From positions 1 through 20,116 of the forward strand of contig CAZXSK010000069.1 of NCBI GenBank assembly GCA_964642855.1: a stretch of 20,116 nt of DNA, given 5' to 3'. Position 1 is the first letter of the stretch. Every line of letters starts with the position of its first letter. Below are positions 7,059 to 15,038 of this stretch, piece by piece. The translations under genes were made by a program, and so were the position numbers. Source of the stretch: CAZXSK01 sp964642855 (GTDB taxonomy: Bacteria; Planctomycetota; Phycisphaerae; SM23-33). The notes beneath the pieces were generated by a model. The model was not told where the DNA came from, made no database searches, and saw only the letters and a program-made list of their open reading frames with translations.

Positions 7059-7744
7059 CGGAAGACCTCCCCGCTGATCAGGGTGATCTCGATGAGCGGA
7101 TCTCCACCATTGCGCTGGACAGCGGCCCCGGTTTCACTGGCGGAAATGCTGAACCGCCCGGACTCCAGGCCGGACTTGCCCACCAGGTACTTCATGACCT
7201 CCATGGATCGCATCAGCGCCAGGTCGCTGCCGACACTTTCGCCACCGGCTCCCTGGCTCTCGGAGACCACGACCTGACATGGCAGGAGGTGCAGGAACTT
7301 TGCGATCTTGTCGAGGTATTGCTGCTGGGCGCCCTGGTTCCACTGCCAGGTCCCCTCGCGAAAGAGCTTGCCCGAGTCGATCCGCAGGACCTTCATCGAC
7401 TTGTACGCGTCGGCGTCCATGATGGAGGGCATGCTTCGCGGGAAGTGCGTGGGTTCCAGGTCGGCGTCGACGTCGCTGTCGCTGCCGTGCTTGGTGTGGT
7501 CCCACTTGCGCTCGGGCGTGATCTGCTCGCTGTCGGGAATCCGCTTTCGCAGGTCGTGAATGTCCTCGTACTGCCGGACGTCCATCACGCCTTCCAGCCG
7601 GGTCAGGGAGAACTCGTCGAACGAAGAGAAGCTCAACAACATTACGAAGAAGCACAACAGCAACGTCATGCAGTCGCTGAACGTAACCAGCCAGTCCTGC
7701 GAAGGCGGGGGGTCTTCCTTGCGTTTTTTCTTCTCGAAGGCCAT
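7055..7744 (-). CDS. MotB-like stator protein, copy 1
   Basis: First of two tandem MotB-like subunits, 229 aa. A Lys/Glu-rich cytoplasmic start leads into the plug/TM signature DWLVTFSDCMTLLLCFFVML (17-36), with the ion-binding aspartate at D24. The rest is periplasmic and divergent. The C-terminal 110 residues show an OmpA/MotB-like fold pattern (FREGTWQWN, a hydrophobic VVVSE strand, then LALMRSMEVMKYLV), but the aspartate of the usual GHTD motif is not apparent, while the LxxxR arginine is. Cell-wall binding may therefore be weak or different. It begins three bases after motA and its stop overlaps copy 2 as ATGA. The family assignment is secure; the separate role of this copy is unknown. 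Confidence 0.92.
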   Translation of the reverse strand: MAFEKKKRKEDPPPSQDWLVTFSDCMTLLLCFFVMLLSFSSFDEFSLTRLEGVMDVRQYEDIHDLRKRIPDSEQITPERKWDHTKHGSDSDVDADLEPTHFPRSMPSIMDADAYKSMKVLRIDSGKLFREGTWQWNQGAQQQYLDKIAKFLHLLPCQVVVSESQGAGGESVGSDLALMRSMEVMKYLVGKSGLESGRFSISASETGAAVQRNGGDPLIEITLISGEVFR

Positions 7745-7747
7745 CCG

Positions 7748-8518
7748 TCACACCGTGGGTTTGACGTCCTGGCGGTTCTTCTCGGAAACGAAGGTCTGCA
7801 TCTTCTCGCGGACGGCGGTGGGACTCTCGCCGCGAACGATGCCCAACACGCCCTCGACAACCATCTCCCGCAGGAAGATCTCCCGCTTGGAACGAAGCCC
7901 CAGCTTGCCGGCCATCGGGATGTACACCAGGTTCGCCAGAACCGCACCGTAGAAGGTGGTAATCAGCGCAGTGGCCATGCCGCTGCCGATGTCGTCGGGC
8001 GAGGAGAGGTTCCCGAGCATCTGCACCAGTCCGATCAGCGTCCCGATCATGCCGAACGCCGGGGCGGCGGCGCCCATGAACTCGATCATCTTCTTGCCCT
8101 CGGCGTGGCGTTCCTGGAGATACGAGATCTCCATGCCCATCTGGCGTTCGATGTCCTCCTCGCTCTGGCCGTCGATGATCATCTGCAAGCCCTTGACGAG
8201 GAACTCGTCGCCGGCGCTCTTGAGGTGCTGCTCCAGCGCGAGAGCACCGTTCTTGCGGTTGATCGCCGAGTAGTTGACCATCTTCTGGATCAGATCGGTC
8301 TCGGAGGGCAGCTTGAACAGCACCGTCTTCTTGAGGATGGGAATCAGCCGGAGGAACTGTGCGAGCGAAAAGTGGATCAGCACCGACGCAGTGCTCCCGC
8401 CCACCACGATCATCAGTGATGGCACGTTGAGGAACACCGCTGCGTCACCGCCTGTAATCAGCGAGACGGTGATCAGCAGAAAACCGGCAACAATGCCGAT
8501 GACGGTTGCAATATCCAC
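7748..8518 (-). CDS. motA: Flagellar motor stator protein MotA
   Basis: Proton- or sodium-channel stator subunit, 256 aa, with four transmembrane segments: about 4-22, 33-51, 150-168 and 182-202. The long cytoplasmic loop at 60-145 contains the rotor-contact region. The conserved prolines of the channel are visible in AAPAFGMIGT (P153) and YIPMAGKL (P201), and the GMIGTLIGLV family signature is intact. The start is GTG (8518), preceded by GAGGAGTAG, where the upstream stop supplies the ribosome site. Two MotB-like genes follow after three bases. The ion used cannot be told from sequence by eye. Confidence 0.97.
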   Translation of the reverse strand: MDIATVIGIVAGFLLITVSLITGGDAAVFLNVPSLMIVVGGSTASVLIHFSLAQFLRLIPILKKTVLFKLPSETDLIQKMVNYSAINRKNGALALEQHLKSAGDEFLVKGLQMIIDGQSEEDIERQMGMEISYLQERHAEGKKMIEFMGAAAPAFGMIGTLIGLVQMLGNLSSPDDIGSGMATALITTFYGAVLANLVYIPMAGKLGLRSKREIFLREMVVEGVLGIVRGESPTAVREKMQTFVSEKNRQDVKPTV

Positions 8519-8522
8519 GCAG

Positions 8523-9173
8523 CTACTCCTCCCGGATTCGCTTCATCATCTCGCTGATCTTCGCAGCGGTGGTCTTGTCCTCGAACTCGGCGAGGATCTT
8601 CCCAGCCGATCGCTCGTCCATGAAGTGCAGAATCCGCACGGCGTCCTTCTCCTGTCCATCCGACATCATCTGGGTCAGCGTCGCCGCCGCCGCGTCGGAG
8701 GACATCTTCGAGTACACCGAAGCCACCCGCTGAAGGTTCTGCCGCTCCTCGCGGGAGATACGAACTCTCTCGCGGACCAGCTTGGCACGCTCCTCCTTCA
8801 GCGGCGCCAGCGCAGAGGCAATCTCCACGCGCAGGTTCTCCAACTCCTGGGCCTGACGCCTAAGGTTCTCCTCGGCCAGTTGCGTACGCTTCTCCAGCAG
8901 CACAAGCTCCCGCTTACGCGTTTCGTACGACTTGATCTCCTGTCGCATCTCCTTGATCAGCCGGTCGAGCTGGTGCTCCTTCGGACTCAGACGCTCCAGC
9001 TGGCTGATCCCGGTAGCCGCGAGGATCTCGCCGGGCTTCTCCCCGTTTGGGCCCAGACGCACTTCTTCGGGCTCCGGGCCACCGGTCGTCAAAGCCACCA
9101 CGAACGCCCCGGCGAAGCTCACCAAAGCCAACCCGCCAATTACGATCAATCGAAGTTTCGGAGGAAGATTCAT
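8523..9173 (-). CDS. MotE/FlbB/YlxF-type motor protein
   Basis: Protein of 216 aa with an N-terminal signal anchor (transmembrane residues about 9-28), a long coiled coil (about 60-147) and a C-terminal MgtE_N-like helical domain (about 148-212). The latter has the family pattern VYSKMSSDAAAATLTQM, AVRILHFMDERSAGKILAEF and AAKISEMMKRI. This architecture is that of the MotE (chaperone for MotC in Sinorhizobium), FlbB (spirochete motor collar) and YlxF (Bacillus) group. The gene lies directly after fliJ, as ylxF and flbB do, and directly before motA, four bases away. A likely role is in the periplasm as a stator assembly or scaffold factor. I leave the symbol empty because MotE and FlbB differ in function. 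Confidence 0.88.
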   Translation of the reverse strand: MNLPPKLRLIVIGGLALVSFAGAFVVALTTGGPEPEEVRLGPNGEKPGEILAATGISQLERLSPKEHQLDRLIKEMRQEIKSYETRKRELVLLEKRTQLAEENLRRQAQELENLRVEIASALAPLKEERAKLVRERVRISREERQNLQRVASVYSKMSSDAAAATLTQMMSDGQEKDAVRILHFMDERSAGKILAEFEDKTTAAKISEMMKRIREE

Positions 9174-9185
9174 GATCCTGGTTCC

Positions 9186-9641
9186 TTAGTTCCTGCCGGT
9201 AATGATTTTGCGTGAATAGGTCGTGTTGACCGCATCGTCGAGACTCTTCTGCTCCTGCCGCTGAAACTCCCTGCGGTAGCGGTCCCATGCCTCCTCGCGG
9301 AGCTTCTCGAGCGTCTGGCGCTTCGCCCGAAGCTCCATGAACGCCTGCATCCGCTCGGCGCGGAGAGTCTCCAGCTTCTGCTTCTGCTCTTGCAGTCGGC
9401 GGATCTGTCGCTCGCATGCGACGGAAAACTCCATGAACACGTGCTGGTTCGGAATCCGCTCGGGCAGGTCCTGCCTGCCCATGTCCTCCAGCAACGATCG
9501 CAGCAGGTTCTTCCGCTCGCAGATTCTCTCCTCGGTGCGTTCGATCTGGTCCGCAAGATCCGCAAGTTCAGACCGAACGGTATCTTCCCGCTGGATCGTG
9601 ACGTCCAAAACGCGCTGGAGAGACCACTGGAAGCGCTTCAT
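9186..9641 (-). CDS. fliJ: Flagellar export chaperone FliJ
   Basis: FliJ-like stalk protein, 151 aa. It opens with MKRFQWSLQRVLDV, the usual FliJ start (F-F-L--VL--R), and is almost entirely alpha-helical and charged, with a long coiled coil at about 15-130. In the family it inserts into the FliI hexamer and escorts chaperones to FlhA. The start overlaps the fliI stop (ATGA), and the stop lies 12 bases before the MotE-type gene, with an AAGGAA ribosome site in the gap. The call rests on the N-terminus, helicity, length and place after fliI, since FliJ conserves little sequence. Confidence 0.9.
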   Translation of the reverse strand: MKRFQWSLQRVLDVTIQREDTVRSELADLADQIERTEERICERKNLLRSLLEDMGRQDLPERIPNQHVFMEFSVACERQIRRLQEQKQKLETLRAERMQAFMELRAKRQTLEKLREEAWDRYRREFQRQEQKSLDDAVNTTYSRKIITGRN

Positions 9642-11047
9642 CGCCCGACCTCCCCGCTGATGTCATGGGTCGCCTGGAGGTCCTGCCCGAAACCGGACTT
9701 CTCGGAAGGCTGGGCCTCCGCCTCGCCAAACTCCCAGGTGCGAGTGATCTCCACCATCCGACTGATGGTGTCCTCAAAGCTCGTCGAGTCGTCGAGCCCC
9801 TGGCAGAGGAAATCACGCACGGGCTCGATCAACTCGATCGCCTTGTCGATCCGTGGGTTGCTGCCGGGCACAAACGCCCCGATGTTGATCAGGTCCTCCG
9901 CGGCCTGGTACGTCGCGTAGACCGCCCGTAGCCTCCGGGCGGCTTCGAGATGCTCCCGACTGGCCACGGCAGGCATGCACCGGCTGACGCTCTGGAGAAT
10001 GTCCACGGCCGGGTAATGGCCGAGCTCGGCCAGCTTGCGGGACAGGACGATGTGCCCGTCCAACAGCGACCGCACGCAGTCGGCAACCGGGTCGCCCATG
10101 TCGTCGCCTTCCACCAGAATCGTGTAGATGCCCGTAATCGAACCGCGCTGCGACTGGCCAAGGCGTTCGGTGAGCTTCGGCAGCAGGCTGAAAACGCTTG
10201 GGCAGTAACCCTTGGTAGTCGGGGGCTCGCCGGCAGCCAGGCCGATCTCACGCTGCGCCTGGGCGAAACGGGTCAGCGAGTCCATCATCAGCAATACGTC
10301 CTTGCCCTGGTCGCGGAAATACTCGGCGATGGTCGTAGCCAGGAACGCGCTCTTGACGCGCTGGATCGCCGAAGCGTCCGACGTGGCCACCACCACTACG
10401 CTCCGGGCAAGCCCCTCCTCGCCGAGAGATTCTTCCAGAAACGCCCGGACTTCCCTGCCTCGCTCGCCAACAAGCGCCAACACGTTGACGTCCGCGTCGG
10501 AAGTTCGTGCGATCTCACCCAGCAGTGTGCTCTTGCCCACGCCCGCTCCGGCGAAGATACCGATGCGCTGGCCCCGGCCACACACCAGTGGGCCGTCGAA
10601 CACGCGCAGCCCGAAGGGTAGAGGCTCGGTGATCATGGGCCTGCTCAATGGGGCGGGGGGCGGGTTCTCCAGTGAGCGTCGATCGCTGCCGGACAGCGGC
10701 CCCAATCCGTCGATGGGCCTTCCGAGAGCGTCGATGACGCGTCCGAGGATCCTGTCGCCCAGGCGAATGAATCGAGGGGAATGCCGTGCGATGACCGCAT
10801 CGCCCGGACTGATTCCCTCGATGCCCTCCAGGGGTACGAGAATGCGCAGCTCGCTCTGGAAGCCGACCACTTCCGACGGTACCCGCCGGCCGTCGGAGAG
10901 GCGGATGTCGCAGATCTGGCCGATGCCCACCGGCGGACCCTGTGATTCGACGGTGAGTCCGGCTACTCGTACGACAGACCCGCGGCAGGGAGCGAGGGAA
11001 AGCTCCCCGATTCGCCTGCGATATTTGGTCATGTCGACCGCAGCCAT
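9638..11047 (-). CDS. fliI: Flagellum-specific export ATPase FliI
   Basis: Hexameric ATPase of the flagellar type III export system, 469 aa from the ATG at 11047; the open frame runs further upstream, but that part overlaps fliH out of frame. The N-terminal beta-barrel is at about 20-90. Walker A is AGAGVGKS (166-173), followed by GERGRE (194-199) and Walker B VLLMMDSLTRFA with D256, then the FliI/YscN signature QREIGLAAGEPPTTKGY. A helical C-terminus follows, with a long tail after about residue 440. The Lys and acidic catalytic residues are present, so the enzyme should be active. Only two bases separate it from fliH, and its stop overlaps fliJ as ATGA. Confidence 0.97.
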   Translation of the reverse strand: MAAVDMTKYRRRIGELSLAPCRGSVVRVAGLTVESQGPPVGIGQICDIRLSDGRRVPSEVVGFQSELRILVPLEGIEGISPGDAVIARHSPRFIRLGDRILGRVIDALGRPIDGLGPLSGSDRRSLENPPPAPLSRPMITEPLPFGLRVFDGPLVCGRGQRIGIFAGAGVGKSTLLGEIARTSDADVNVLALVGERGREVRAFLEESLGEEGLARSVVVVATSDASAIQRVKSAFLATTIAEYFRDQGKDVLLMMDSLTRFAQAQREIGLAAGEPPTTKGYCPSVFSLLPKLTERLGQSQRGSITGIYTILVEGDDMGDPVADCVRSLLDGHIVLSRKLAELGHYPAVDILQSVSRCMPAVASREHLEAARRLRAVYATYQAAEDLINIGAFVPGSNPRIDKAIELIEPVRDFLCQGLDDSTSFEDTISRMVEITRTWEFGEAEAQPSEKSGFGQDLQATHDISGEVGR

Positions 11048-11049
11048 GA

Positions 11050-11718
11050 TTACTCCTGCTCCTTCAGGGCGTCGCTGATTTCGTCGAGCTGCTCGTCGAT
11101 GGAGGCATCGACGACCCCCTCGCCGGTTTCGAGAATGCATTCAGCCCGTTTGACCGACGGGTCGGCCTTGAAACGCACGTTCCCGCCCGGAATGGCGTTG
11201 CCCTCATGGGCCATCTCCAGGTGGGCCCAGTCCTCGGGGCTCAGATGCACCACGACGTCCCGGCGGGAGGGCATCTTCGCCAGTGCCTCCTCGACGATCG
11301 GCTGGATGTCGTACCGGCCGGCCTTGATCTCCTGGCAGAGAACCTTGCGGGCGATGTCCAGCGCAAGATCCAGAAGCTGAGATTCCGCTTCGACGAGAAT
11401 CTGCTCGCGGAGCTCTCCGAGTTGCTCCAGGCCGCTTTCCAGGGCCGAGCGGGTCTGGGCGAGTTCGTCTCTCAGAGCCTGCATTTCCTCGGTCGCCTGC
11501 TGGCGGATGAGATCGGCCTGGGCGCGGGCCTGATCGAGCTCGCTGCGGACCTGCTCGGTCTGATTGCGTGCCTGCTCGACGGCCTGGCGGGCCTGGGCTT
11601 GGGCGGAGTCTGCCTGCCGGGGTGCGTTCTCTGACTTGCTTTGCTCGCCAGGGCCGCCGGGGGTGACCACCCGCACCGCTTTGATTCTGCCTGTCGTGTT
11701 GAGCTTGACCTTTGTCAT
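11050..11718 (-). CDS. fliH: Flagellar export ATPase regulator FliH
   Basis: FliH-type peripheral stator of the export ATPase, 222 aa. After a basic start, residues about 35-115 form a long Ala/Gln/Glu-rich helix typical of FliH coiled coils, with repeated Ala/Gln heptads. The C-terminal half carries the FliH/HrpE/V-ATPase-E-like domain: LLDLALDIARKVLCQEI, IVEEALAKMP, a DVVVHLSPEDW strand and a final VDASIDEQLDEISDALKE helix. It binds FliI and tethers it to FliN. The stop is two bases before the fliI ATG. The family is highly divergent, so the call rests on the C-terminal pattern plus position between fliG and fliI. Confidence 0.92.
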   Translation of the reverse strand: MTKVKLNTTGRIKAVRVVTPGGPGEQSKSENAPRQADSAQAQARQAVEQARNQTEQVRSELDQARAQADLIRQQATEEMQALRDELAQTRSALESGLEQLGELREQILVEAESQLLDLALDIARKVLCQEIKAGRYDIQPIVEEALAKMPSRRDVVVHLSPEDWAHLEMAHEGNAIPGGNVRFKADPSVKRAECILETGEGVVDASIDEQLDEISDALKEQE

Positions 11719-11734
11719 GCTTCCGCCAGGTGCC

Positions 11735-12718
11735 CTAGTACACGAATCCCTGCGAGTTCAGCTCGCGAAGGGCTTCGAGAATCTCTTCCCGCGCCGCGTC
11801 CACCTCGGTGGGCTTGGGGTTGGTGAGCAGATCGGCTTCTTCATCGAGCATGGCACTGGCACGCTCGGAGATGTTTTCCCGCATCTTCTTGGTCGTGTCG
11901 TCGTCGGCCTCGACCAGCGCCAGGGCGAGCTTCTTGGAGTTGATCCCACGGAGGACCTCAGCCATGGCGCGATCCGGAACCGTAGCCATGTCTTCCCAGA
12001 TCACCATCATCTTCGAGACGCCCTCGGCGGCTTCCTTGTTGGTCTTGGCCAGGTCGTCGAGCATCTTCATGCGAAGCTCGTTGCCCAAACCACGGATCAT
12101 CACAGCCACGCGACGATACTTCTGAAGCTGCGGGTTGGCAGCTCCCGCTTCGACGCCTTCGTCCTCGAGCTCTTTCAGACGTTGATCGATCACCCCGGCG
12201 ATTCGCGTGCGCGTTTCGGCAGCTACGTTCTGGCCGAAAGTCATGCTCTTGACGACGTCGTCGCGGGTATCGGCATCGAGCTGACCAAGGAGCGTCATGC
12301 TCGTGTCGCCGTCCAGTTCAGCCAGCACGATGCCCACCACCTGGGGCGACTCTCCCTGCAGCGCCATGCTCAGCTTGCCCGGGTCGGCGTCGCGGATCTT
12401 CTGGAACGGGTCTTTCTCGAACGTGTCCTGCTTGACCTCGTCGAGGACCTCGAGGTATTTCTGTTCGCCAAGGGCATTCTGGAGCACCTGCTTGAGGAAC
12501 CCCGCCCCGCCGCTGGGCCCGTGGTCGACCAGTTCGGTGAACTCCCTGGCCATGTCCTCGCATTCCTTCAGCGCCTTGTCGCCTTCCTTCTGGAGAGCGG
12601 ACATCTCCTTGACGATCCGCTTGACCACCGAGGGCGGGGCAGACTTGAGCAACTCCCCGGCGGTGTTGGCGTCGAGACAGCTCAGAAGGAGAGCGGCTTT
12701 TCTGGGTCCACTGGGCAC
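11735..12718 (-). CDS. fliG: Flagellar motor switch protein FliG
   Basis: Rotor protein of 327 aa that receives torque from the stator and couples FliF to FliM. It begins with KAALLLSCLDANTAGELL like the FliG N-terminus. The middle domain follows, with the usual EHPQ motif changed to ESPQ (123-126). The C-terminal torque domain has MVIWEDMATVPDRAMAEVLR (238-257) and ENISERASAMLDEEADLL (281-298). The arginine and acidic torque positions appear kept, but the residue matching E. coli K264 is Val (about 269) by eye alignment. The start is GTG at 12718, with GAGGAG in the last codons of fliF. The stop lies 16 bases before fliH. Confidence 0.95.
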   Translation of the reverse strand: MPSGPRKAALLLSCLDANTAGELLKSAPPSVVKRIVKEMSALQKEGDKALKECEDMAREFTELVDHGPSGGAGFLKQVLQNALGEQKYLEVLDEVKQDTFEKDPFQKIRDADPGKLSMALQGESPQVVGIVLAELDGDTSMTLLGQLDADTRDDVVKSMTFGQNVAAETRTRIAGVIDQRLKELEDEGVEAGAANPQLQKYRRVAVMIRGLGNELRMKMLDDLAKTNKEAAEGVSKMMVIWEDMATVPDRAMAEVLRGINSKKLALALVEADDDTTKKMRENISERASAMLDEEADLLTNPKPTEVDAAREEILEALRELNSQGFVY

Positions 12719-12721
12719 GGA

Positions 12722-14248
12722 TTACTCCTCCTCGCTGACCTGAGCCCAGCTCAGGAACAGCTGCTTGAGTTGCTCGGGGTCCTGCTGCAGGGCGGAAGAG
12801 ATCTTCTCGCGCATCGCTTCCATGTCGCTCTTCTGTGTCTCTTCGGGCAGCAGGTTGCCCTCTTCGGATACCTGTACGTCGTGGGCGGCGCTTCGCTTGC
12901 GCTTCGGGCCTCGGAAGATCCGCAGCGCGATCAGTGCTCCCACCACCAGCACGCCCAGCGACGAGCGACGGGCGATCTCGAGGTAGAAATCCATCGGGTC
13001 GCCCGGGGGTTCTTCCAGGGCGCCTGCGACGGAAAGGTTCATGCCCTGGAACTTGCGGTTGACCACCTCGATGGTGTCATCCTTGCCCAGGCCGACCGCC
13101 CCGGCTACGAGCTTTTTGACTTCGTCGATCTCCATGAGCTCCCCGGCCGGGACAGGCTGCTGCTCCTCCTGGCCTTCCTCGGAGGCAGGGGGGGACAGAT
13201 CGACCACCACGGCTACGCGCTTGGAAACGACTCGTCCGGGAGGAATGCTGCCTTTCTTGACGGAAATCACCGGGCGGATCTTGCTCTTGCTGCTGCTTTC
13301 GCGCGTCTCGCCCCCCGCCTGGTTGGCACCCACGCCCTGCTGACCGACCTGGGGCATCGACGACGAGCGCTCCTCGATGGTCTCCTCGATCACCACGCCC
13401 TTGTCGTCGGCGGTTTCCTCCATCATCTCGGTGGAGGTCATGTCCAGCTGCACGTCGACGCGGACGGCGATGCGGTCGGGCCCGAGGACGGGCTTCAGTA
13501 CGGCTTCGACCTTCTCGACGAACAGGCTTTCCCAGTCGGACTTGAGCGCCAGGACGCTGCTGGCCCGGCCTGTGATGCCGTCCTCGGTCTCACCGGAGAG
13601 CAGCTTGCCGTTCTGATCGATCACCGCGACGTTGGAGGGAGCAAGCCCTTCGACCGCTCCGGCGATGAAGTGGATGATCGCCGAAACGTTGCCCTCGGTG
13701 ATCTTCTTGTTCCGAGTGGTCCGCACCAGAACCGAAGCCGAGGACTGCTTGTCGTCGCCGCCGAACAGGGTCGAATCGGGCTTGACGACGTGCACCCTGG
13801 CCGAGCCGACCGCTTCGATGTTCTCGATGGTGCGGGCGAGTTCGCCCTCGATGGCGCGGTTGTAGTTCTTGCGCTGCATGAACGGGCTCTGGGCGATCTT
13901 GGCATCGTCCAGCACGCCGTAGCCGGCGTTGCCGCCGGCGGGCAGGCCCTGGGCGGCCATCGTCAGACGCAGGCCGTGAACCTGGTCGCGGGGCACCTTG
14001 ATCGTCGCGCCGTCCTGGCGAGTGGCGACCTCGTAGGTCACGCCCTCTTCCTCGATCTTCTCGACGATCAGGCCGGCTTCCTGGGAATCCAGCCGACTGT
14101 AGAGAACAGTCAACTCGGGTTTGCGCGCCCAGCCGACGAGCACCGCGACGGTGCCGACCGCTCCGAGCACCACTCCGACCAGAATGATCCGCTGGATCAG
14201 CGAAGTCCGCTGCCACAACTGGTTGAATTTCTCTGCCATCTCAGCCAC
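12722..14248 (-). CDS. fliF: Flagellar MS-ring protein FliF
   Basis: MS-ring subunit, 508 aa, inner membrane with a large periplasmic ring domain. Transmembrane helices are at about 20-40 and 430-446. The first ring-building (YscJ-like) domain spans about 46-215 and contains YSRLDSQEAGLIVEKIEEEGV, the QSPFMQRKNYNRAIEGELARTI segment and ARVHVVKP. The second domain extends to about 400. The cytoplasmic C-terminus (about 447-508) is acidic and ends in a helix suited to FliG binding. The start is GTG (14248), chosen because GAGGG sits nine bases upstream; the in-frame ATG at 14239 is too far from it. The 270-370 linker is rich in E, S and Q. fliG follows after three bases. Confidence 0.96.
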   Translation of the reverse strand: MAEMAEKFNQLWQRTSLIQRIILVGVVLGAVGTVAVLVGWARKPELTVLYSRLDSQEAGLIVEKIEEEGVTYEVATRQDGATIKVPRDQVHGLRLTMAAQGLPAGGNAGYGVLDDAKIAQSPFMQRKNYNRAIEGELARTIENIEAVGSARVHVVKPDSTLFGGDDKQSSASVLVRTTRNKKITEGNVSAIIHFIAGAVEGLAPSNVAVIDQNGKLLSGETEDGITGRASSVLALKSDWESLFVEKVEAVLKPVLGPDRIAVRVDVQLDMTSTEMMEETADDKGVVIEETIEERSSSMPQVGQQGVGANQAGGETRESSSKSKIRPVISVKKGSIPPGRVVSKRVAVVVDLSPPASEEGQEEQQPVPAGELMEIDEVKKLVAGAVGLGKDDTIEVVNRKFQGMNLSVAGALEEPPGDPMDFYLEIARRSSLGVLVVGALIALRIFRGPKRKRSAAHDVQVSEEGNLLPEETQKSDMEAMREKISSALQQDPEQLKQLFLSWAQVSEEE

Positions 14249-14292
14249 GGGACTCTACCCTCTCACTTCTGGGGACCTTGGGGATCGTGAGG

Positions 14293-14610
14293 TTACACCT
14301 GCATGTTCATGGTCTGCTTGTAAGCTTCGATCACCTTGTTGCGGACGCCCATCAGCAGCTTGAAGCTCATGTCTGCCTTGGCAACCTGCGTCGCAACGGC
14401 CATGGTGTCCTGTCGCCGCCCGGCAAGCAGTTCCTGCAGCGCCGACGACGAATTGGCCTGGTCCTGGTCGACCGTGTCGATCGCGCCGCGGATGACCTCG
14501 GCGAAAGTCGCCTTGGGCTGGGTGTCCTTCTTGCCGATCTGGCCGGATGCCTGCGACCAGTTGGACTGGATAACGTTGTTGCTTCCCGATACGGGGTTGA
14601 TTCCTGCCAT
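14293..14610 (-). CDS. fliE: Flagellar hook-basal body protein FliE
   Basis: Small helical adapter of 105 aa that links the MS-ring and export gate to the rod. The family signature is in the C-terminal half: VATQVAKADMSFKLLMGVRN followed by KVIEAYKQTMNMQV, equivalent to the FliE ending with L-V-RN-K--AY-EIM-M-V. The N-terminal 35 residues are a variable Ser/Gln/Asn-rich segment. A GGAGA ribosome site lies between the flgC stop and the ATG. About 44 bases separate it from fliF, with no hairpin that I can see. Confidence 0.95.
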   Translation of the reverse strand: MAGINPVSGSNNVIQSNWSQASGQIGKKDTQPKATFAEVIRGAIDTVDQDQANSSSALQELLAGRRQDTMAVATQVAKADMSFKLLMGVRNKVIEAYKQTMNMQV

Positions 14611-14621
14611 GGTGGAATCTC

Positions 14622-15032
14622 CTATCTCAGCAGCTCCAGCGAAGCCTCAGAGACCTCGGACTGGCGTTTGATGATCGCAACTGACGCCTGGTAGTGGCGC
14701 GACGCCAGCATCAGGTTCATCAGTTCTTTGGGAACGTCCACGTTGGGGTAATGTACGAATCCGTTCTCGTCGGCGTGTGGATGCTGGGGGTCGTAGACCG
14801 GCCTGGATTCCGTCGAATGGTCCTCGACGACGTCCGAAAGCCTCACGCCCGCAAGCTGATCGATCCGTGTACTGACGGTCACGTCCTTCCGGACGTATGG
14901 CTTGTGGTCCGGGGACGTGACGTTCGCGTTGGCGATGTTGTTGGCGATGACCTTCAGCCGCATGTTGTTCGCCTGCAGGCTGGAAGTCGCGATGTCGACC
15001 GGCGAGTTGGCTTGGGTAATGTGCATGCCCAT
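14622..15032 (-). CDS. flgC: Flagellar proximal rod protein FlgC
   Basis: Proximal rod subunit, 136 aa, normal family length. The N-terminus has the rod signature LKVIANNIANANVTSP (about 26-41), and the C-terminus has the FlgC hallmark YPNVDVPKELMNLMLASRHYQ followed by a helix ending LELLR. It polymerises with FlgB and FlgF into the rod that crosses the periplasm. The start at 15032 has a good ribosome site (GGAAGGA) formed by the last codons of flgB; a second Met at codon 3 is less well spaced. fliE begins 11 bases after the stop. Confidence 0.96.
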   Translation of the reverse strand: MGMHITQANSPVDIATSSLQANNMRLKVIANNIANANVTSPDHKPYVRKDVTVSTRIDQLAGVRLSDVVEDHSTESRPVYDPQHPHADENGFVHYPNVDVPKELMNLMLASRHYQASVAIIKRQSEVSEASLELLR

Positions 15033-15038
15033 CGTTGC

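Noticed and set aside
7037..8419. 460-codon open frame on the plus strand
   Set aside because: Antisense to motA and both motB genes, which are unambiguous; its composition is that of a shadow frame.
8401..8445. TGGCACG on the plus strand as a second sigma54 promoter
   Set aside because: GC is not present ten bases after GG, it lies inside motA, and no plus-strand gene follows.
11564..14290. 908-codon open frame on the plus strand
   Set aside because: It lies antisense to fliF, fliG and fliH, all of which have clear motifs. Its protein is rich in H, R, D and L with no domain, as expected from a shadow of high-GC genes.
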